From Actinopolyspora xinjiangensis (GTDB lineage Bacteria; Actinomycetota; Actinomycetes; Mycobacteriales; Pseudonocardiaceae): a DNA stretch of 64,000 nt. The notes below the pieces were generated by a model, which saw only the letters and a list, made by a program, of their open reading frames with translations, did not search any database and was not told the DNA's origin. The position numbers and the translations under genes were made by a program. Shown here one piece after another: positions 36,183 through 45,150 of this stretch. Numbering within the stretch: position 1 is the stretch's first letter; each line of letters starts with the position of its first letter. The stretch lies in assembly GCF_900104475.1 (NCBI RefSeq), contig NZ_FNJR01000001.1, forward strand, positions 173,629 to 237,628, in the 5' to 3' direction.

Positions 36183-38294
36183 TCAGTCCAGTTCGGCGCG
36201 GACACGCTCGGCTTCCGGGCTGCCCGCCCGTTCGTAGATCGCGGCGGCCTCCCGCAGGCACTTCTCGGCCCTTTCCCCCTCGCCGAGCTCGCGCAGCGAC
36301 CGCGCCAGCCCCTCGAACGGCGAGGCCAGTTCGAACAGCAGTTTCTCGTCGTGCTCCTCGCAGCGGTGAGCGCTCAGTTCCGCGATCGCCAGTTCGAGTC
36401 GTTCGACGGCCTGCCGGTGCCGTCCCATGCGCCGCAGCACGGTTCCGGTGGTCACCTTCACCTTGGCGGAGGTGCGCCAGTCGTTCGGGAAGTCCGCCAG
36501 CCGTGCCGCCGCGGTCTCCAGGTACTCCAGGGCCTTCTCCTGCTCGCCGAGTCCGCTGTGGGCCTGGGCGGTGAAGTGCTCCACCAGGGCCATGCCCCGG
36601 GGTTTGCCCAGCTGCTCACTGATCTCCCACGCGGAGCGGAACAGCTCCGTCGCGGACTCGTAGTCCCGCTGCTCCAGGTAGACCCGCCCGTGGAACTCGT
36701 AGGCCGAGGCCAACACCTGGCGGTGGCCCGCGCTCGCGGCCGCCTCCCGAGCTCGGTCGGCCTGTTCGTGGGCCTCGGCGAAGCGGTGGCACTCCATCAG
36801 CACCCTGGTGCGCAGGATCCGCGTCCTGGCCAGCGCCACAGGATCGTCCAACCGGGACGCCGCCCCGGTCGCCGCCTCGAAGGCCCGCAGCGTCTCCTCG
36901 TAGTGCTTGTGATGGTTGTGCAGCGTCCACAACGGACCGTCGCAGAGCGCGAGGACCGTTTCGGCGTCACCGCGGTGACGGGCGTCGTGGACCAGCGCGA
37001 GGATGTTCGGGAACTCGGCCTCCAGCCAACGCAGCGCGCCCGGCTTCGTGAACGGGTTGTCCTCGCCGCGCACGAGATCCTCATCACCGGCCACCCGCAG
37101 TCTGGTCGGTTCCATCACGGCCCGGTCGGCGTGAGCACCCAGGCGGCGGTAGTGGGTGACCAGCCGCCGGTGGGCCGCCTCGGAGCTCTCGCCGTCGAGG
37201 TCCGCCGCGCGTTCGCCGGCGTGGACGCGCACCAGGTCGTGCAGGTGGAAACGGCCATTGTCGGGGCCCCGCACCAGGTTGGCGGCACGCAGCTCGTGAA
37301 GCAGATCCTCGGCCTCCTCGGGATCGGTGTCGAGCAGCGCGGCGACCGCCCCCGCCTCGAAGGTGAGGCAGGGGCTCGCCCCGAGCAGCCGGTAGAGCAC
37401 GGCCTGTTCGGCGGGCAGATCGGTGACGGCGAGCTCCAGGGTGTCGCGAACCTCGGGGTTGTCGTGCAGGACCTGGAGTCCGTGCTCGGGGTCGGCGAGC
37501 CAGTCGGCTGCGCGTCGCGGGGTCCAGTGCGCGAGCCTGCGGATCTTCCTCCCCACGAACTCCAGTGCCAGCGGGGTGCGGCCGCAGCGCTCGACGAGCC
37601 GCACCACGTCCGGATCCGTCGCGTCGAGGTCCGTCTCCGTGATCCGGGCGAGCAGCTCGACCGCGTGCTCGTGGGAGAGCCGATCGAGGTCGATCGAGCT
37701 CACCTCGGTGGAGGGGAACTCGGCCGCGCGGTGCTGGCTGGTGAACAGGATCATGCTCTCCGGGGCAGCGAGCCTGAGCTCGCGCAGCTGGTGCGGGCGC
37801 ACCAGGCCGTCGAAGACGAAACCCATCCTGCGACCACGGGTGCGGTCCCGCAGCAGCTGCACCGCGTCCTTGTCCAGGGCCGGAATGTCACGATCGGCGA
37901 TGCCGATCCTGCGCAGGCACGATCGTGCGAGTTCGCCGTAACCCGCGTCGGGGCGGGCGTGGCAGTCGATGTAGCAGAAGCCGTCCTCGAACCGCTCGTG
38001 CACCTGCCACGAGAAGCTCCGCGCGAGCGTGCTCTTGCCAATGCCGCTGAGACCGCACAGGGCTATGAGCGCGGCGCCCGACGAGCCGTTCGCCCGCGGA
38101 GGATTCTCGAGGGCACTGTGCAGCCTGTCGCGCTCGCACTGCCGGTCGACCAGCAGCACGGGCTCGGCGGGGACGCTCACCGGACGTTCGGGGGTGGGCG
38201 TGCCCGCCCCGTGGAAGTGCAGGTGCTGCTCGAAGCTGCCCACCTGTCCCGCCTGCACGACGTTGTGGGCGTCGCCGCGGTACTCGTTGGTCAT
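36183..38294 (-). CDS. NB-ARC NTPase with TPR repeats
   Basis: 703 residues. A short N-terminal segment (NVVQAGQVGSFEQHLHFHG) precedes an NB-ARC/STAND ATPase: P-loop CGLSGIGKSTLA, Walker B region GFVFDGLV, sensor ILFTSQHR and GRTPLALEF. Residues about 420-700 are TPR repeats (ALEYLETAAARLADF and others). Such proteins act as ligand-triggered switches; many regulate antibiotic genes, others are immune sensors. No DNA-binding domain is visible. ATG 38294 or GTG 38300. Next to a tRNA that hosts a mobile element. Confidence 0.8.
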   Translation of the reverse strand: MTNEYRGDAHNVVQAGQVGSFEQHLHFHGAGTPTPERPVSVPAEPVLLVDRQCERDRLHSALENPPRANGSSGAALIALCGLSGIGKSTLARSFSWQVHERFEDGFCYIDCHARPDAGYGELARSCLRRIGIADRDIPALDKDAVQLLRDRTRGRRMGFVFDGLVRPHQLRELRLAAPESMILFTSQHRAAEFPSTEVSSIDLDRLSHEHAVELLARITETDLDATDPDVVRLVERCGRTPLALEFVGRKIRRLAHWTPRRAADWLADPEHGLQVLHDNPEVRDTLELAVTDLPAEQAVLYRLLGASPCLTFEAGAVAALLDTDPEEAEDLLHELRAANLVRGPDNGRFHLHDLVRVHAGERAADLDGESSEAAHRRLVTHYRRLGAHADRAVMEPTRLRVAGDEDLVRGEDNPFTKPGALRWLEAEFPNILALVHDARHRGDAETVLALCDGPLWTLHNHHKHYEETLRAFEAATGAASRLDDPVALARTRILRTRVLMECHRFAEAHEQADRAREAAASAGHRQVLASAYEFHGRVYLEQRDYESATELFRSAWEISEQLGKPRGMALVEHFTAQAHSGLGEQEKALEYLETAAARLADFPNDWRTSAKVKVTTGTVLRRMGRHRQAVERLELAIAELSAHRCEEHDEKLLFELASPFEGLARSLRELGEGERAEKCLREAAAIYERAGSPEAERVRAELD

Positions 38295-38557
38295 GGTCAC
38301 CCCAGTGCCGTCGTCTCGCACACGGTAACGGGAAGTTGACCATACGCGCGAACCCTCCGGGAAGAACCGGGCGAGGCGGGACGGTGAGGGAGCGGACCGG
38401 GTGGGCGCGGGCCCTGGCTCGGCGGCTCCCCAGCCTCGGGCCTCCGGGAACGTCCCCGAGGGTGAGTCCGGGCGATGGGGGCGGTGTCGAGCGGGTTCGG
38501 CGAGCCGGTATCCTTTGGTGCGGAACCGGGTCGTTGATCCGGCGGACAATCGCACAG

Positions 38558-38630
38558 GCCCTCGTAGCTCAGGGGATAGAGCACCGCTCTCCTAAAGCGG
38601 GTGTCGCAGGTTCGAATCCTGCCGAGGGCG
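38558..38630 (+). tRNA. tRNA-Arg (CCT), integration site of the AICE
   Basis: 73-nt cloverleaf: acceptor GCCCTCG/CGAGGGC, anticodon arm CCGCT-CTCCTAA-AGCGG with anticodon CCT, T arm GCAGG-TTCGAAT-CCTGC. Its 3' part from 38589 is the att core; the element starts inside the gene and restores it. Confidence 0.95.
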
Positions 38631-38633
38631 CCC
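38589..38633. other. attL core
   Basis: 45 bp running from the tRNA-Arg anticodon loop to three bases past the gene end; identical to 53679-53723. Beyond it, both sites share a further diverged stretch containing the hairpin at 38656-38681. Confidence 0.9.
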
Positions 38634-38655
38634 TTCGTCATCTCTGGGAAAGGCC

Positions 38656-38681
38656 CTGTGAGCTGCACGGACAGCCCACAG
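38656..38681. terminator. Hairpin between attL and int
   Basis: CTGTG-a-GCTG pairs with CAGC-c-CACAG around a 6-nt loop. It lies past the int stop and may terminate int or mark an integrase arm site. A copy lies at 53746-53771 beyond attR. Confidence 0.5.
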
Positions 38682-38766
38682 AGCCAGTTCGCGACTACCT
38701 GGCTGTACCCAGCTGTACCTACTTCACTACAGCTTTGCGCGGACAATGTACGGACAGAGTCCGCGT

Positions 38767-40140
38767 CTACTGGCCGCCGAGGGCATCCTCCACTTGGCGT
38801 CGGGCCTGCACTTCTTGACCATCGACGCAGGCCGCGTACACGTCCAGCAGTACTGCCACGGAGTGTCCGGCCCATTTGGCGACGGTCGTCGGGGCCACTC
38901 CCCCGTTGAGCCAGGTCGACACGGCGGCGTGCCGCAGGTCGTACGGTCGTTTCGCCAACGGGGAGTTGAACGCTTGTGTAGTCAGTGCCGCTTTCCGCGC
39001 CGCCCGCCACGCCCGCATGTAGGTGATCTGCGGAATCCGACCGCCCTTCTCCCCGTAGAACACGCGGTCGTCGCCGTCGGGCGGGTACATCCGCGAATGC
39101 TCCAGCAGGATCCCCACGAGTTCCGGCGGACACGGCACGGGCCTTCCCTCACCTGGCTCCCGGTGTTTGAGCGGACGGGCATCCCGTGTCTCGCCGGAGT
39201 CGGTCCACTGGGATCCCGCGTGCGGACTCGCCTTGTCCAAGATGATCTCGCCCCATCCCTTGCTCGGAAGAGTCAGGTTCGACGCCTTCAACGTGACCAC
39301 CTCTTCGGGGCGCAGGGCGGCGAAGTACATCACCGCGAAGAACGCGTAGAGACGTGGGCCGCTGCGCTGGACCTCTTTCACCGCGTTGAGGATCGTGCGT
39401 GCCTGAATCGGGTTGGGCACTGAGCGGCGGTCAACCGCCCGAGTTGCTTTGGGGGCCGACCACTTGACTTCCGGCACGGGGTTGCGGGGTAGCTTCTCCC
39501 ACTCGACAGCGTGGTTCAGGGAGTTGGACAGCACCATTCGCTTCTGTCGAGCGACGCTGGAGGCAGCCTTCGAACCGTCGACATTGGTGGACAGGGCATC
39601 GAGCATCGCCCGAACGGTGCGCAGGTCCAGAACATCGGACAGCGGCCTGGAGTTCTTCGCGATCCACCGCAGAGTCCGGGTTACGTGCTCAGGTTGCTCG
39701 ACGGAGTCCCGCCGGGCGGTGTTGAAGGCCCAGAGGGTCAGTGCGGAGCGGATGGCCTTGTCGTCGGGCTTGCCACGGCGGGTGGAGAACATCACCGGAG
39801 TGACGCTGGTCAGGGATTCCGCGATGGTTCTGCGGTAGGTCGCGGCCGCGAAGTCCCACTTCGCGTCGACATACTGGCAAGCGAACTCGTACCACGTTAC
39901 GTCGACCTGCTGCCGACTCATCGACACAGGCCTACCCGTCGCTTTGACGAATGCCTCACCCTTTCGAGCGGCACTCATCAACTCCGAGCGAAAGCTGTCG
40001 GCGAGCGCTGAGTTCTTGAACGACTCGTAGAACTCTTCACCAGCGACGATCCAGCGGACTCCGTAGCTGGTGATTTTGCCCTTGTCGTTCTTGCGCACCT
40101 TCAGCTGCCAGATGCGGACGTCGTAGGTGGTGTCGGTCAT
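38767..40140 (-). CDS. int: Tyrosine integrase of the AICE
   Basis: 457 residues. Catalytic residues are visible: Arg in ALRPEEVV, His-x-x-Arg in YDLRHAAVS, the late His in KWAGHSV, and the nucleophile Tyr in LDVYAAC. It recombines the element with the tRNA-Arg site. Its ATG overlaps the xis stop (ATGA), so the two are made together. Confidence 0.95.
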   Translation of the reverse strand: MTDTTYDVRIWQLKVRKNDKGKITSYGVRWIVAGEEFYESFKNSALADSFRSELMSAARKGEAFVKATGRPVSMSRQQVDVTWYEFACQYVDAKWDFAAATYRRTIAESLTSVTPVMFSTRRGKPDDKAIRSALTLWAFNTARRDSVEQPEHVTRTLRWIAKNSRPLSDVLDLRTVRAMLDALSTNVDGSKAASSVARQKRMVLSNSLNHAVEWEKLPRNPVPEVKWSAPKATRAVDRRSVPNPIQARTILNAVKEVQRSGPRLYAFFAVMYFAALRPEEVVTLKASNLTLPSKGWGEIILDKASPHAGSQWTDSGETRDARPLKHREPGEGRPVPCPPELVGILLEHSRMYPPDGDDRVFYGEKGGRIPQITYMRAWRAARKAALTTQAFNSPLAKRPYDLRHAAVSTWLNGGVAPTTVAKWAGHSVAVLLDVYAACVDGQEVQARRQVEDALGGQ

Positions 40141-40331
40141 GCGGCGTTATCCTCCAGTGTGTCGAGCCAGGTGTCGAAGTCGGTGCGGCGGATGCGCAGT
40201 GATCCGTTGGGCAGGCGGATGCATCTCGGGGCAGTGCCCTTGGCACGCCAGAGATCAAAGGTGGACCGAGCGATGCCGAGCTCTTCGCAGAACTCGGCGA
40301 CGGTCATCCAGTTGCCGCTGCGTTTGGGCAT
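40137..40331 (-). CDS. xis: Excisionase-like MerR/HTH_17 protein
   Basis: 64 residues with one winged HTH (MTVAEFCEELGIARSTFDLWRA) and an RRTDFDTWLDTLE end. Size, domain and overlap with int are those of AICE Xis, which drives excision. GGAGA precedes ATG 40331. Confidence 0.85.
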   Translation of the reverse strand: MPKRSGNWMTVAEFCEELGIARSTFDLWRAKGTAPRCIRLPNGSLRIRRTDFDTWLDTLEDNAA

Positions 40332-40348
40332 GGGTGTCTCCTTTCCGG

Positions 40349-40765
40349 TCAGGCTGCTTCCTGGTGTGGGTGGGTTCGTGTCTCGTGGCAGTCGAGGCAT
40401 TCGCCCCGCAGTGGTGGGGTGGTTGGGATGCGGTAGCCGACGTCGCGTCGGCAGGTGTCGCAGATGCGGTGGGCGCGGTTCATGGCCGTGACGGCGGCCA
40501 GTTGGGCGGGGCTGGGGGTGCGTTTCTCGGTGGCCAGTCGGGCGTCGTAGAGCCAGGCTCGGAGCGGTTGGGTGGGGCGGCGTTTGCGGGGGCGCAGGCA
40601 TTGGGCCGCGGGTGGGTGTCCGCCGGGGCAGAGTCCGGCTTCGCGGAGCTGGCGGCGGGTGACCAGGTGCAGCGGTGCCTGTTTCCAGGGGTAGGTCGGG
40701 AGTGGGTGGCGTTCGGCGTTCGGGTCGTAGCAGTCGAGGCTGGTTTCGTAGCGGCGTTTGGGCAT
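40349..40765 (-). CDS. RRQRL-motif zinc-binding AICE protein
   Basis: 138 residues. RRQLREAGLCPGGHPPAAQC starts the conserved part, followed by RICDTCRRDVGYRIPTT and GECLDCHE, giving two Cys-x2-Cys pairs. Proteins of this kind are common in AICEs between xis and the replication genes. Function is unknown. GGGAGA precedes ATG 40765. Confidence 0.75.
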   Translation of the reverse strand: MPKRRYETSLDCYDPNAERHPLPTYPWKQAPLHLVTRRQLREAGLCPGGHPPAAQCLRPRKRRPTQPLRAWLYDARLATEKRTPSPAQLAAVTAMNRAHRICDTCRRDVGYRIPTTPPLRGECLDCHETRTHPHQEAA

Positions 40766-40800
40766 GGGTGTCTCCCGGTCGGTGAGCACACGCGGGGCCT

Positions 40801-41101
40801 GGACAGAATGGACAGAATTGACAGAATCCGGGTTTCAGCCGTGTTTATGCTGGTCACCGGGCCGAAGTGCGGTGGCTACCGGTTTGGACAGTATTGGACA
40901 GAATTTGGACAGAATTAGGTCGAGGCCTGCGCGGAGCCCGGATCGGGCCGGGTGGGATGCCTGCCTGACGGGGGCGACCGGTGATTTGTGTCCAGATTCT
41001 GTCCAGTTGTGTCCAGCGGGACGCCGATAGTTTTGTAAGGCTGTGCGCTGGAGGTTCGCCACTGTTGGCGGGGTTGTGTCAATTGTGTCCATTCTGTCCA
41101 G
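40801..41101. repeat. Iteron-like TGGACAGAAT repeat region, candidate replication origin
   Basis: Four clusters of a short repeat. Three tandem 9-bp units lie at 40801-40827 (GGACAGAAT twice, then TGACAGAAT). Three TTGGACAGWAT units lie at 40884-40915. Inverted copies occur at 40987-41016 (TGTCCAGATTCTGTCCAG) and 41065-41101. The first two clusters read one way and the last two the other. It lies next to the replication genes, so it may be the origin or a Rep operator. Confidence 0.65.
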
Positions 41102-42644
41102 GGTTCTGGCGTCGGTGGATGGGGTGTGTGTAGTAACGGGGGCTGGGTGGGCGTCCCGGGCCGGTGCGGGTGGGTTCGACGTAGGCGATGTGGCCGTGGT
41201 CTTCCAGCAGCGCCAGGGCGGGGTTGAGGTCGTTGGCCTGGCGGAAGCGTTCGCCGCGGTTGGCTCGGTGGGCCTCGCGCTTGGTGAAGCTTTCCTGCCC
41301 GGTGCGTTGGATCCAGTCGAGCAGGGTGCGGGCGGCTTCCAGGTCGGGGTCGGCGCCGAGCCGGTCGAACACGGCCAGGGCGTGGGCGGTGAAGTAGCGG
41401 GTCAGTTCGCGGGCGCGGCTGACGGTGTCGGCCTCGACGGGTACGGTCCAGGGTTCGTTCGGGTGGGCGGCCAGGTGCAGCAGCGCGGCCAGCCGCACGG
41501 TTTGCCCGATCTGTTTGCCCGCCCAGTCGCCGATGTGGGCCCATTCGCCGCGTTGGGGGTCGAGTTTGGGTTCGATCTCGTTGTGCATCTCGATGAGTAC
41601 CTGGTTGGCCTCGGCGGTGAAGGCCAGCACGGCGGGGTCGGTCCAGCTGTTGAGGGTGTGGACGAGGTTGCGGAGCCGTTCGTCGTAGACGTTGGCGGTG
41701 TGCTCGGGCACGGGTGGTGGATCGGCGAGCCGGCGGCCGACGCGGCTGTCGGGCAGGGAGTACAGGAACCGCGCCAGCAGCCCGGAGCCGCGGAACAGCG
41801 CGGTCTGGGACAGCTCGTCGATGATGGCCGGTTGCACGGTCAGCCCGAGGGTGATGGCGGGGTTGTCGATGCATTCCGAGGGTCGGCCCTTGCGGTCGAT
41901 GCGGATCATGTCGCCGCCGTGGCCTTTCAGGAACACGTCCAGGTTGGGAGTGCCGGAGTAGCGCCCGGCCAGGATGGCGAAGATGCCGCCTTCGGCCGAG
42001 AGCACGGCGATGCGCCCGTTCTGCTGGGCCAGCATCGAGGCCGCGGTTTCCGGGGTGAGGTCGTCGGCGATCAGTCGTGGCTCGTCGGGCACCTCGGTGC
42101 CTTGGGCCTGCAACGCCGCGTCGAGCGCATCGGCCATGGCCTGCTCGTGTTCGTCGCCGTCTTTGCTCACCGCCTGCCGTTCGGCCTTTTCCTGGGTGGC
42201 CTCGGCGGTTTTGCGTTCCAGCCGTGCTTGTTCGATGACCGGGCGCGCTTTTTCCAGCAGTTCGGCTTCGGCGCGCTGCAACGGGCGGGTCATGGCGCGA
42301 AACACCGGAGTCTTGCGGGTCGCCGGGGGCAGGGCCACCACGGTGTAGATGTTGACCGGCTCGTCCCAGCCGGTACGGGGGCGTGCGAGGGCACGGCCTC
42401 CGGCGGCGGTGGACAGCGCGGCCAGGCCGACGCAACCGGCCAGGTCGGGCGGTGTCTGGGTCGCCTCGGCCACGGCTTCGACCATCTCGCCGAGCCAGCC
42501 CGTCAATGTGTGGGTGGGAAACTCCGGCCGCGTGCGGGTCTCGCCCAGCGACACCGGAGGCTCCCAACCTGCGGCGGAGCGGGTGGCGGTCTGGGTGTGG
42601 TCAGGCTCGGTTGGGTTGGGGATGGCGGTGAGGTGTGTGGGCAT
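41079..42644 (-). CDS. DUF3987 replication-associated protein
   Basis: 521 residues. DUF3987 features: LAGCVGLAALSTAAGGRA, ALPPATRKTPVFRAM (a P-loop-like region lacking the usual GKS), LSAEGGIFAILAGRYSG and DMIRIDRKGRP. The family accompanies prim-pol proteins on plasmids and is probably a helicase-like partner. Its last codons run into the inverted iteron cluster. ATG 42644 is taken as start; longer frames upstream are not family-like. Confidence 0.8.
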   Translation of the reverse strand: MPTHLTAIPNPTEPDHTQTATRSAAGWEPPVSLGETRTRPEFPTHTLTGWLGEMVEAVAEATQTPPDLAGCVGLAALSTAAGGRALARPRTGWDEPVNIYTVVALPPATRKTPVFRAMTRPLQRAEAELLEKARPVIEQARLERKTAEATQEKAERQAVSKDGDEHEQAMADALDAALQAQGTEVPDEPRLIADDLTPETAASMLAQQNGRIAVLSAEGGIFAILAGRYSGTPNLDVFLKGHGGDMIRIDRKGRPSECIDNPAITLGLTVQPAIIDELSQTALFRGSGLLARFLYSLPDSRVGRRLADPPPVPEHTANVYDERLRNLVHTLNSWTDPAVLAFTAEANQVLIEMHNEIEPKLDPQRGEWAHIGDWAGKQIGQTVRLAALLHLAAHPNEPWTVPVEADTVSRARELTRYFTAHALAVFDRLGADPDLEAARTLLDWIQRTGQESFTKREAHRANRGERFRQANDLNPALALLEDHGHIAYVEPTRTGPGRPPSPRYYTHPIHRRQNPGQNGHN

Positions 42645-42733
42645 GGTCGTGTCGGTGGTGTCCTTGTCGGAGGTGGGGTCTGGGCTGGGGCGTTGGATGC
42701 GCCCCAGCCCGGGTGTTTGGGGTTGTGGCAGGC

Positions 42734-43936
42734 TCACGCGGCCTCCTGGTGGTGGCCTGTGGCTGGGGTGTTCGGCGGGTGGGCCGATGCCCCGGTGCCG
42801 TCCGAGGTGTCCGTTGTGGAGGCTCTCGGCGGCCCGGAACCCCTGTTCGGTTGCTGGCTGAGTGGGCCTGTGTCGGCTCGGGACGGTGCTGCCGGTGTCT
42901 CGGCCCGGCCGGTGGGCCGTGTTCGGCCGAGTCCGTGGAGGCTGTCGGGGGTGTCGTGGGTGCCGCGTAGCCAGCCGCGGGCGATGTTGCGGCGGGCGGT
43001 GGACTCCTCGGTGGGTTTGCCGGTGCGCTGTCGGCGGCGCAGCGCGGCGGCCAGCAGTGCGTCGGTGGTCTCGGTTTCGCTCCAGGGTGCGTGGTCGTGG
43101 GTGGCGAGGTTGGCCAGCCGGCGGGCGGCGGCATACAGCAGGCGCCACCGTTCGCCGGGGCGGGTTTCGACCTTGTCGAGCTCGTCGTGCCAGATGCGGC
43201 GCCAGTAGGCGGCGGTGTGCTGCCCGCTCCGCCCCGCGCCGAGGTTGGGAGCCTGTCGGGGCGCGGGCTCGGCCGGTGCCGGGGCCGGTGGCAGCACCCG
43301 GTGGCGCAGCCAGTCGGGAAGCTCGGCGATGCCGGTGGTGGGCGAGCAGCGTTGGTAGGTGCCGTCCCGGTCTTCGGGTGGGGCGTGGATCGCACAGCCG
43401 GGGGCGACGACGTAGCCGCCGTCGGCGCGCAGGTCGATCTGGTGCCCCACCCGGCCGGTGGCGTCGCTGGAGACCGACAGGCCCTCGGGGCAGCGGAAGT
43501 ACAGGTGCCGTCCCTGCGAGGGGGTTTTGACCGTGAGCGTGTCCGGCCAGGTCACCTGCTCGGCGGCTGTCAGGGCGTCGAGGGCGTGCAGCCCGTCGGT
43601 GACCGGGGTGGGGATGTCGGGGGCGGCTGGGGCGGGTGGTTCGGGTTTGCGGTCGAGGTCGAGCACCACCAGCCCGGACCGTCCGGTGTGGATACCGACG
43701 TTGGCCCGCGGGGTGTGGCGCCACCACCGGGCGAGCTGGCCGAGGTCGGTGGTGGCGGCCAGCAGCCCGTGACACGGGCGAGCCTTCGTCAGACACGGGC
43801 ATTCGTGGGGTGTGGTGCAGCGGCCGTGGCCACAGGCGCGGCAGTTGCCGAACGGGCGTTTGCTGTGCGGGCGCAGCGGGAACACGGCGAAGCCGTGCCA
43901 GGCCAGCCAACAGGCCACCTGATAGGGACTACTCAC
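42734..43936 (-). CDS. Bifunctional DNA primase/polymerase (prim-pol)
   Basis: 400 residues. Prim-pol domain at about 5-215: YQVACWLAWHGFAVFPLRP, metal-binding LVVLDLDRK, and PSQGRHLYF with the catalytic His. An inserted Cys-rich loop (CRACGHGRC, CPCLTKARPC) is a zinc site. The C-terminal part is hydrophilic. It would initiate and extend DNA for AICE replication. Confidence 0.88.
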   Translation of the reverse strand: MSSPYQVACWLAWHGFAVFPLRPHSKRPFGNCRACGHGRCTTPHECPCLTKARPCHGLLAATTDLGQLARWWRHTPRANVGIHTGRSGLVVLDLDRKPEPPAPAAPDIPTPVTDGLHALDALTAAEQVTWPDTLTVKTPSQGRHLYFRCPEGLSVSSDATGRVGHQIDLRADGGYVVAPGCAIHAPPEDRDGTYQRCSPTTGIAELPDWLRHRVLPPAPAPAEPAPRQAPNLGAGRSGQHTAAYWRRIWHDELDKVETRPGERWRLLYAAARRLANLATHDHAPWSETETTDALLAAALRRRQRTGKPTEESTARRNIARGWLRGTHDTPDSLHGLGRTRPTGRAETPAAPSRADTGPLSQQPNRGSGPPRASTTDTSDGTGASAHPPNTPATGHHQEAA

Positions 43937-43994
43937 TGCGACTCACCTCCGTGAACAGCGCTGTGCGTAGGCGACAGACGGGCGGAGTGGGGGC

Positions 43995-44603
43995 TCATGC
44001 GGCGTGACCTCCGTGGGGGTGTTGGTCGCGGGGCCGGGTGGAGCGGGTGGGCAGCACGGTGAGTTTTCGGGTGGCTTTGACCTGGTACATGTGCGCATCG
44101 GCCTGGGCCAGTAGCTCGGACAAGGGGGTGCCCGCTGGGGCGGTGGCCAGTCCGACGCTGCCGAGCACACTCAGCCGGTGCCCGTCGATCCAGAGCGGTT
44201 CAGCCAGGGCTCGGGTGATGGCCTCGGCGCGGGCTTCGGCGTGGCCGAGGGTGGTGGTCGGTCCGAGCCAGATGGCGAATTCGTCGCCGTGCAGCCGTAC
44301 CGTTCGTTCCCGCGGCTGAGTCGTTTCGGCCAGCCGGGTGGCCACGGCGGCCAGCACGCGGTTGCCGAAGGCGTGGCCGTGGGTGTCGTTGAGGGCTTTG
44401 AAGTGGTCCAGGTAGACCATGAGCAGCCCCACCGCGCCCCGGCGCGGGCGGAAGCAACGTCGGGCGGTGCGGTACAGCGCGGCGCGGTTGCCGAGCCCGG
44501 TCAGCGGGTCGGTGTGCAGCCGGGCGTGGTAGCGACAGGCCAGCATGGTGGCGGCCGTGGCCCATCCGGCGGTGCCCAGCGTCAGGGCGATGTCTGGCAG
44601 CAT
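43995..44603 (-). CDS. Degenerate GGDEF protein encoded by the AICE
   Basis: 202 residues. A hydrophobic N-terminus (IALTLGTAGWATAATMLAC) is followed by a GGDEF domain, DPLTGLGNRAALYRT. The active loop reads HGDEF and no RxxD inhibitory site stands before it. It may be a weak or inactive cyclase, or a cyclic-di-GMP or GTP sensor. It lies between prim-pol and ssb. Confidence 0.8.
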   Translation of the reverse strand: MLPDIALTLGTAGWATAATMLACRYHARLHTDPLTGLGNRAALYRTARRCFRPRRGAVGLLMVYLDHFKALNDTHGHAFGNRVLAAVATRLAETTQPRERTVRLHGDEFAIWLGPTTTLGHAEARAEAITRALAEPLWIDGHRLSVLGSVGLATAPAGTPLSELLAQADAHMYQVKATRKLTVLPTRSTRPRDQHPHGGHAA

Positions 44604-44634
44604 GGGTACTTCCCTTCCATGTGGGAGTGGGAAC

Positions 44635-44673
44635 CCGGCCAGGCCGTTGCTGGCAGGCGAGGGGCCTGGCCGG
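44635..44673. terminator. 11-bp hairpin between ssb and the GGDEF gene
   Basis: CCGGCCAGGCC pairs perfectly with GGCCTGGCCGG around an 17-nt loop. It could end the ssb message or attenuate the genes behind it. Confidence 0.6.
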
Positions 44674-44692
44674 GCTGTGACAAATCCGTGGG

Positions 44693-45112
44693 TCAGAACG
44701 GGGGCGGCCCGGCGGGCTGCGCCGCGGGCTCACCGGTGGCGGTGTCGCGGGTGGCTTTGCGGACGGTGGCGGTGGCGAACTTCAGGCTGGCCCCGATCTC
44801 GGTGACCGCGAGTTCCATGAGGCTGCGTTTCTCGCCGTGCTCGGTCTCCCACGAGCGCTGTTTCAACGCTCCGGTGACCAGCACGCGGTCGCCTTTCGAC
44901 AGCGACTCGACCACGTTCTCGGCCTCCTGGCGCCAGATCTGGCACCGCAGGAAGGTGGCCGAGGCATCCACCCACGCCCCGCGGTCGCGGTCGTACTTGC
45001 GGTCGTTGGCGGCCACGGTGAAGTTGGCGACGCACACCCCGGAATCGAAGTACTTGATCTCAGGGTCGGCGACCATCGTCGCGGCCACGGTCACCTCGGG
45101 CAGTCCCGGCAT
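44693..45112 (-). CDS. ssb: Single-stranded DNA-binding protein
   Basis: 139 residues. OB-fold SSB core (ANFTVAANDRKYDRDRGAWV, TFLRCQIWRQEAENV, GDRVLVTGALKQRSWE) and a short tail ending GPPPF, the acidic-poor version of the partner-binding tip. Protects ssDNA during AICE replication or transfer. Confidence 0.92.
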   Translation of the reverse strand: MPGLPEVTVAATMVADPEIKYFDSGVCVANFTVAANDRKYDRDRGAWVDASATFLRCQIWRQEAENVVESLSKGDRVLVTGALKQRSWETEHGEKRSLMELAVTEIGASLKFATATVRKATRDTATGEPAAQPAGPPPF

Positions 45113-45150
45113 GAGCAGGCTCCTTGTCGATGTGCGGGAGTGATTCGGGG

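Noticed and set aside
38420-38700. Minus-strand frame with GALGRIRTCDTRFRR over tRNA-Arg, and a like frame at 53567-53758
   Set aside because: It is the antisense translation of the tRNA-Arg sequence, a common false gene call.
40349-40765. WhiB-type regulator
   Set aside because: The Cys spacing and the GVWGG-like turn of WhiB are missing; RRQL/GYRIPT fit the RRQRL zinc-protein type.
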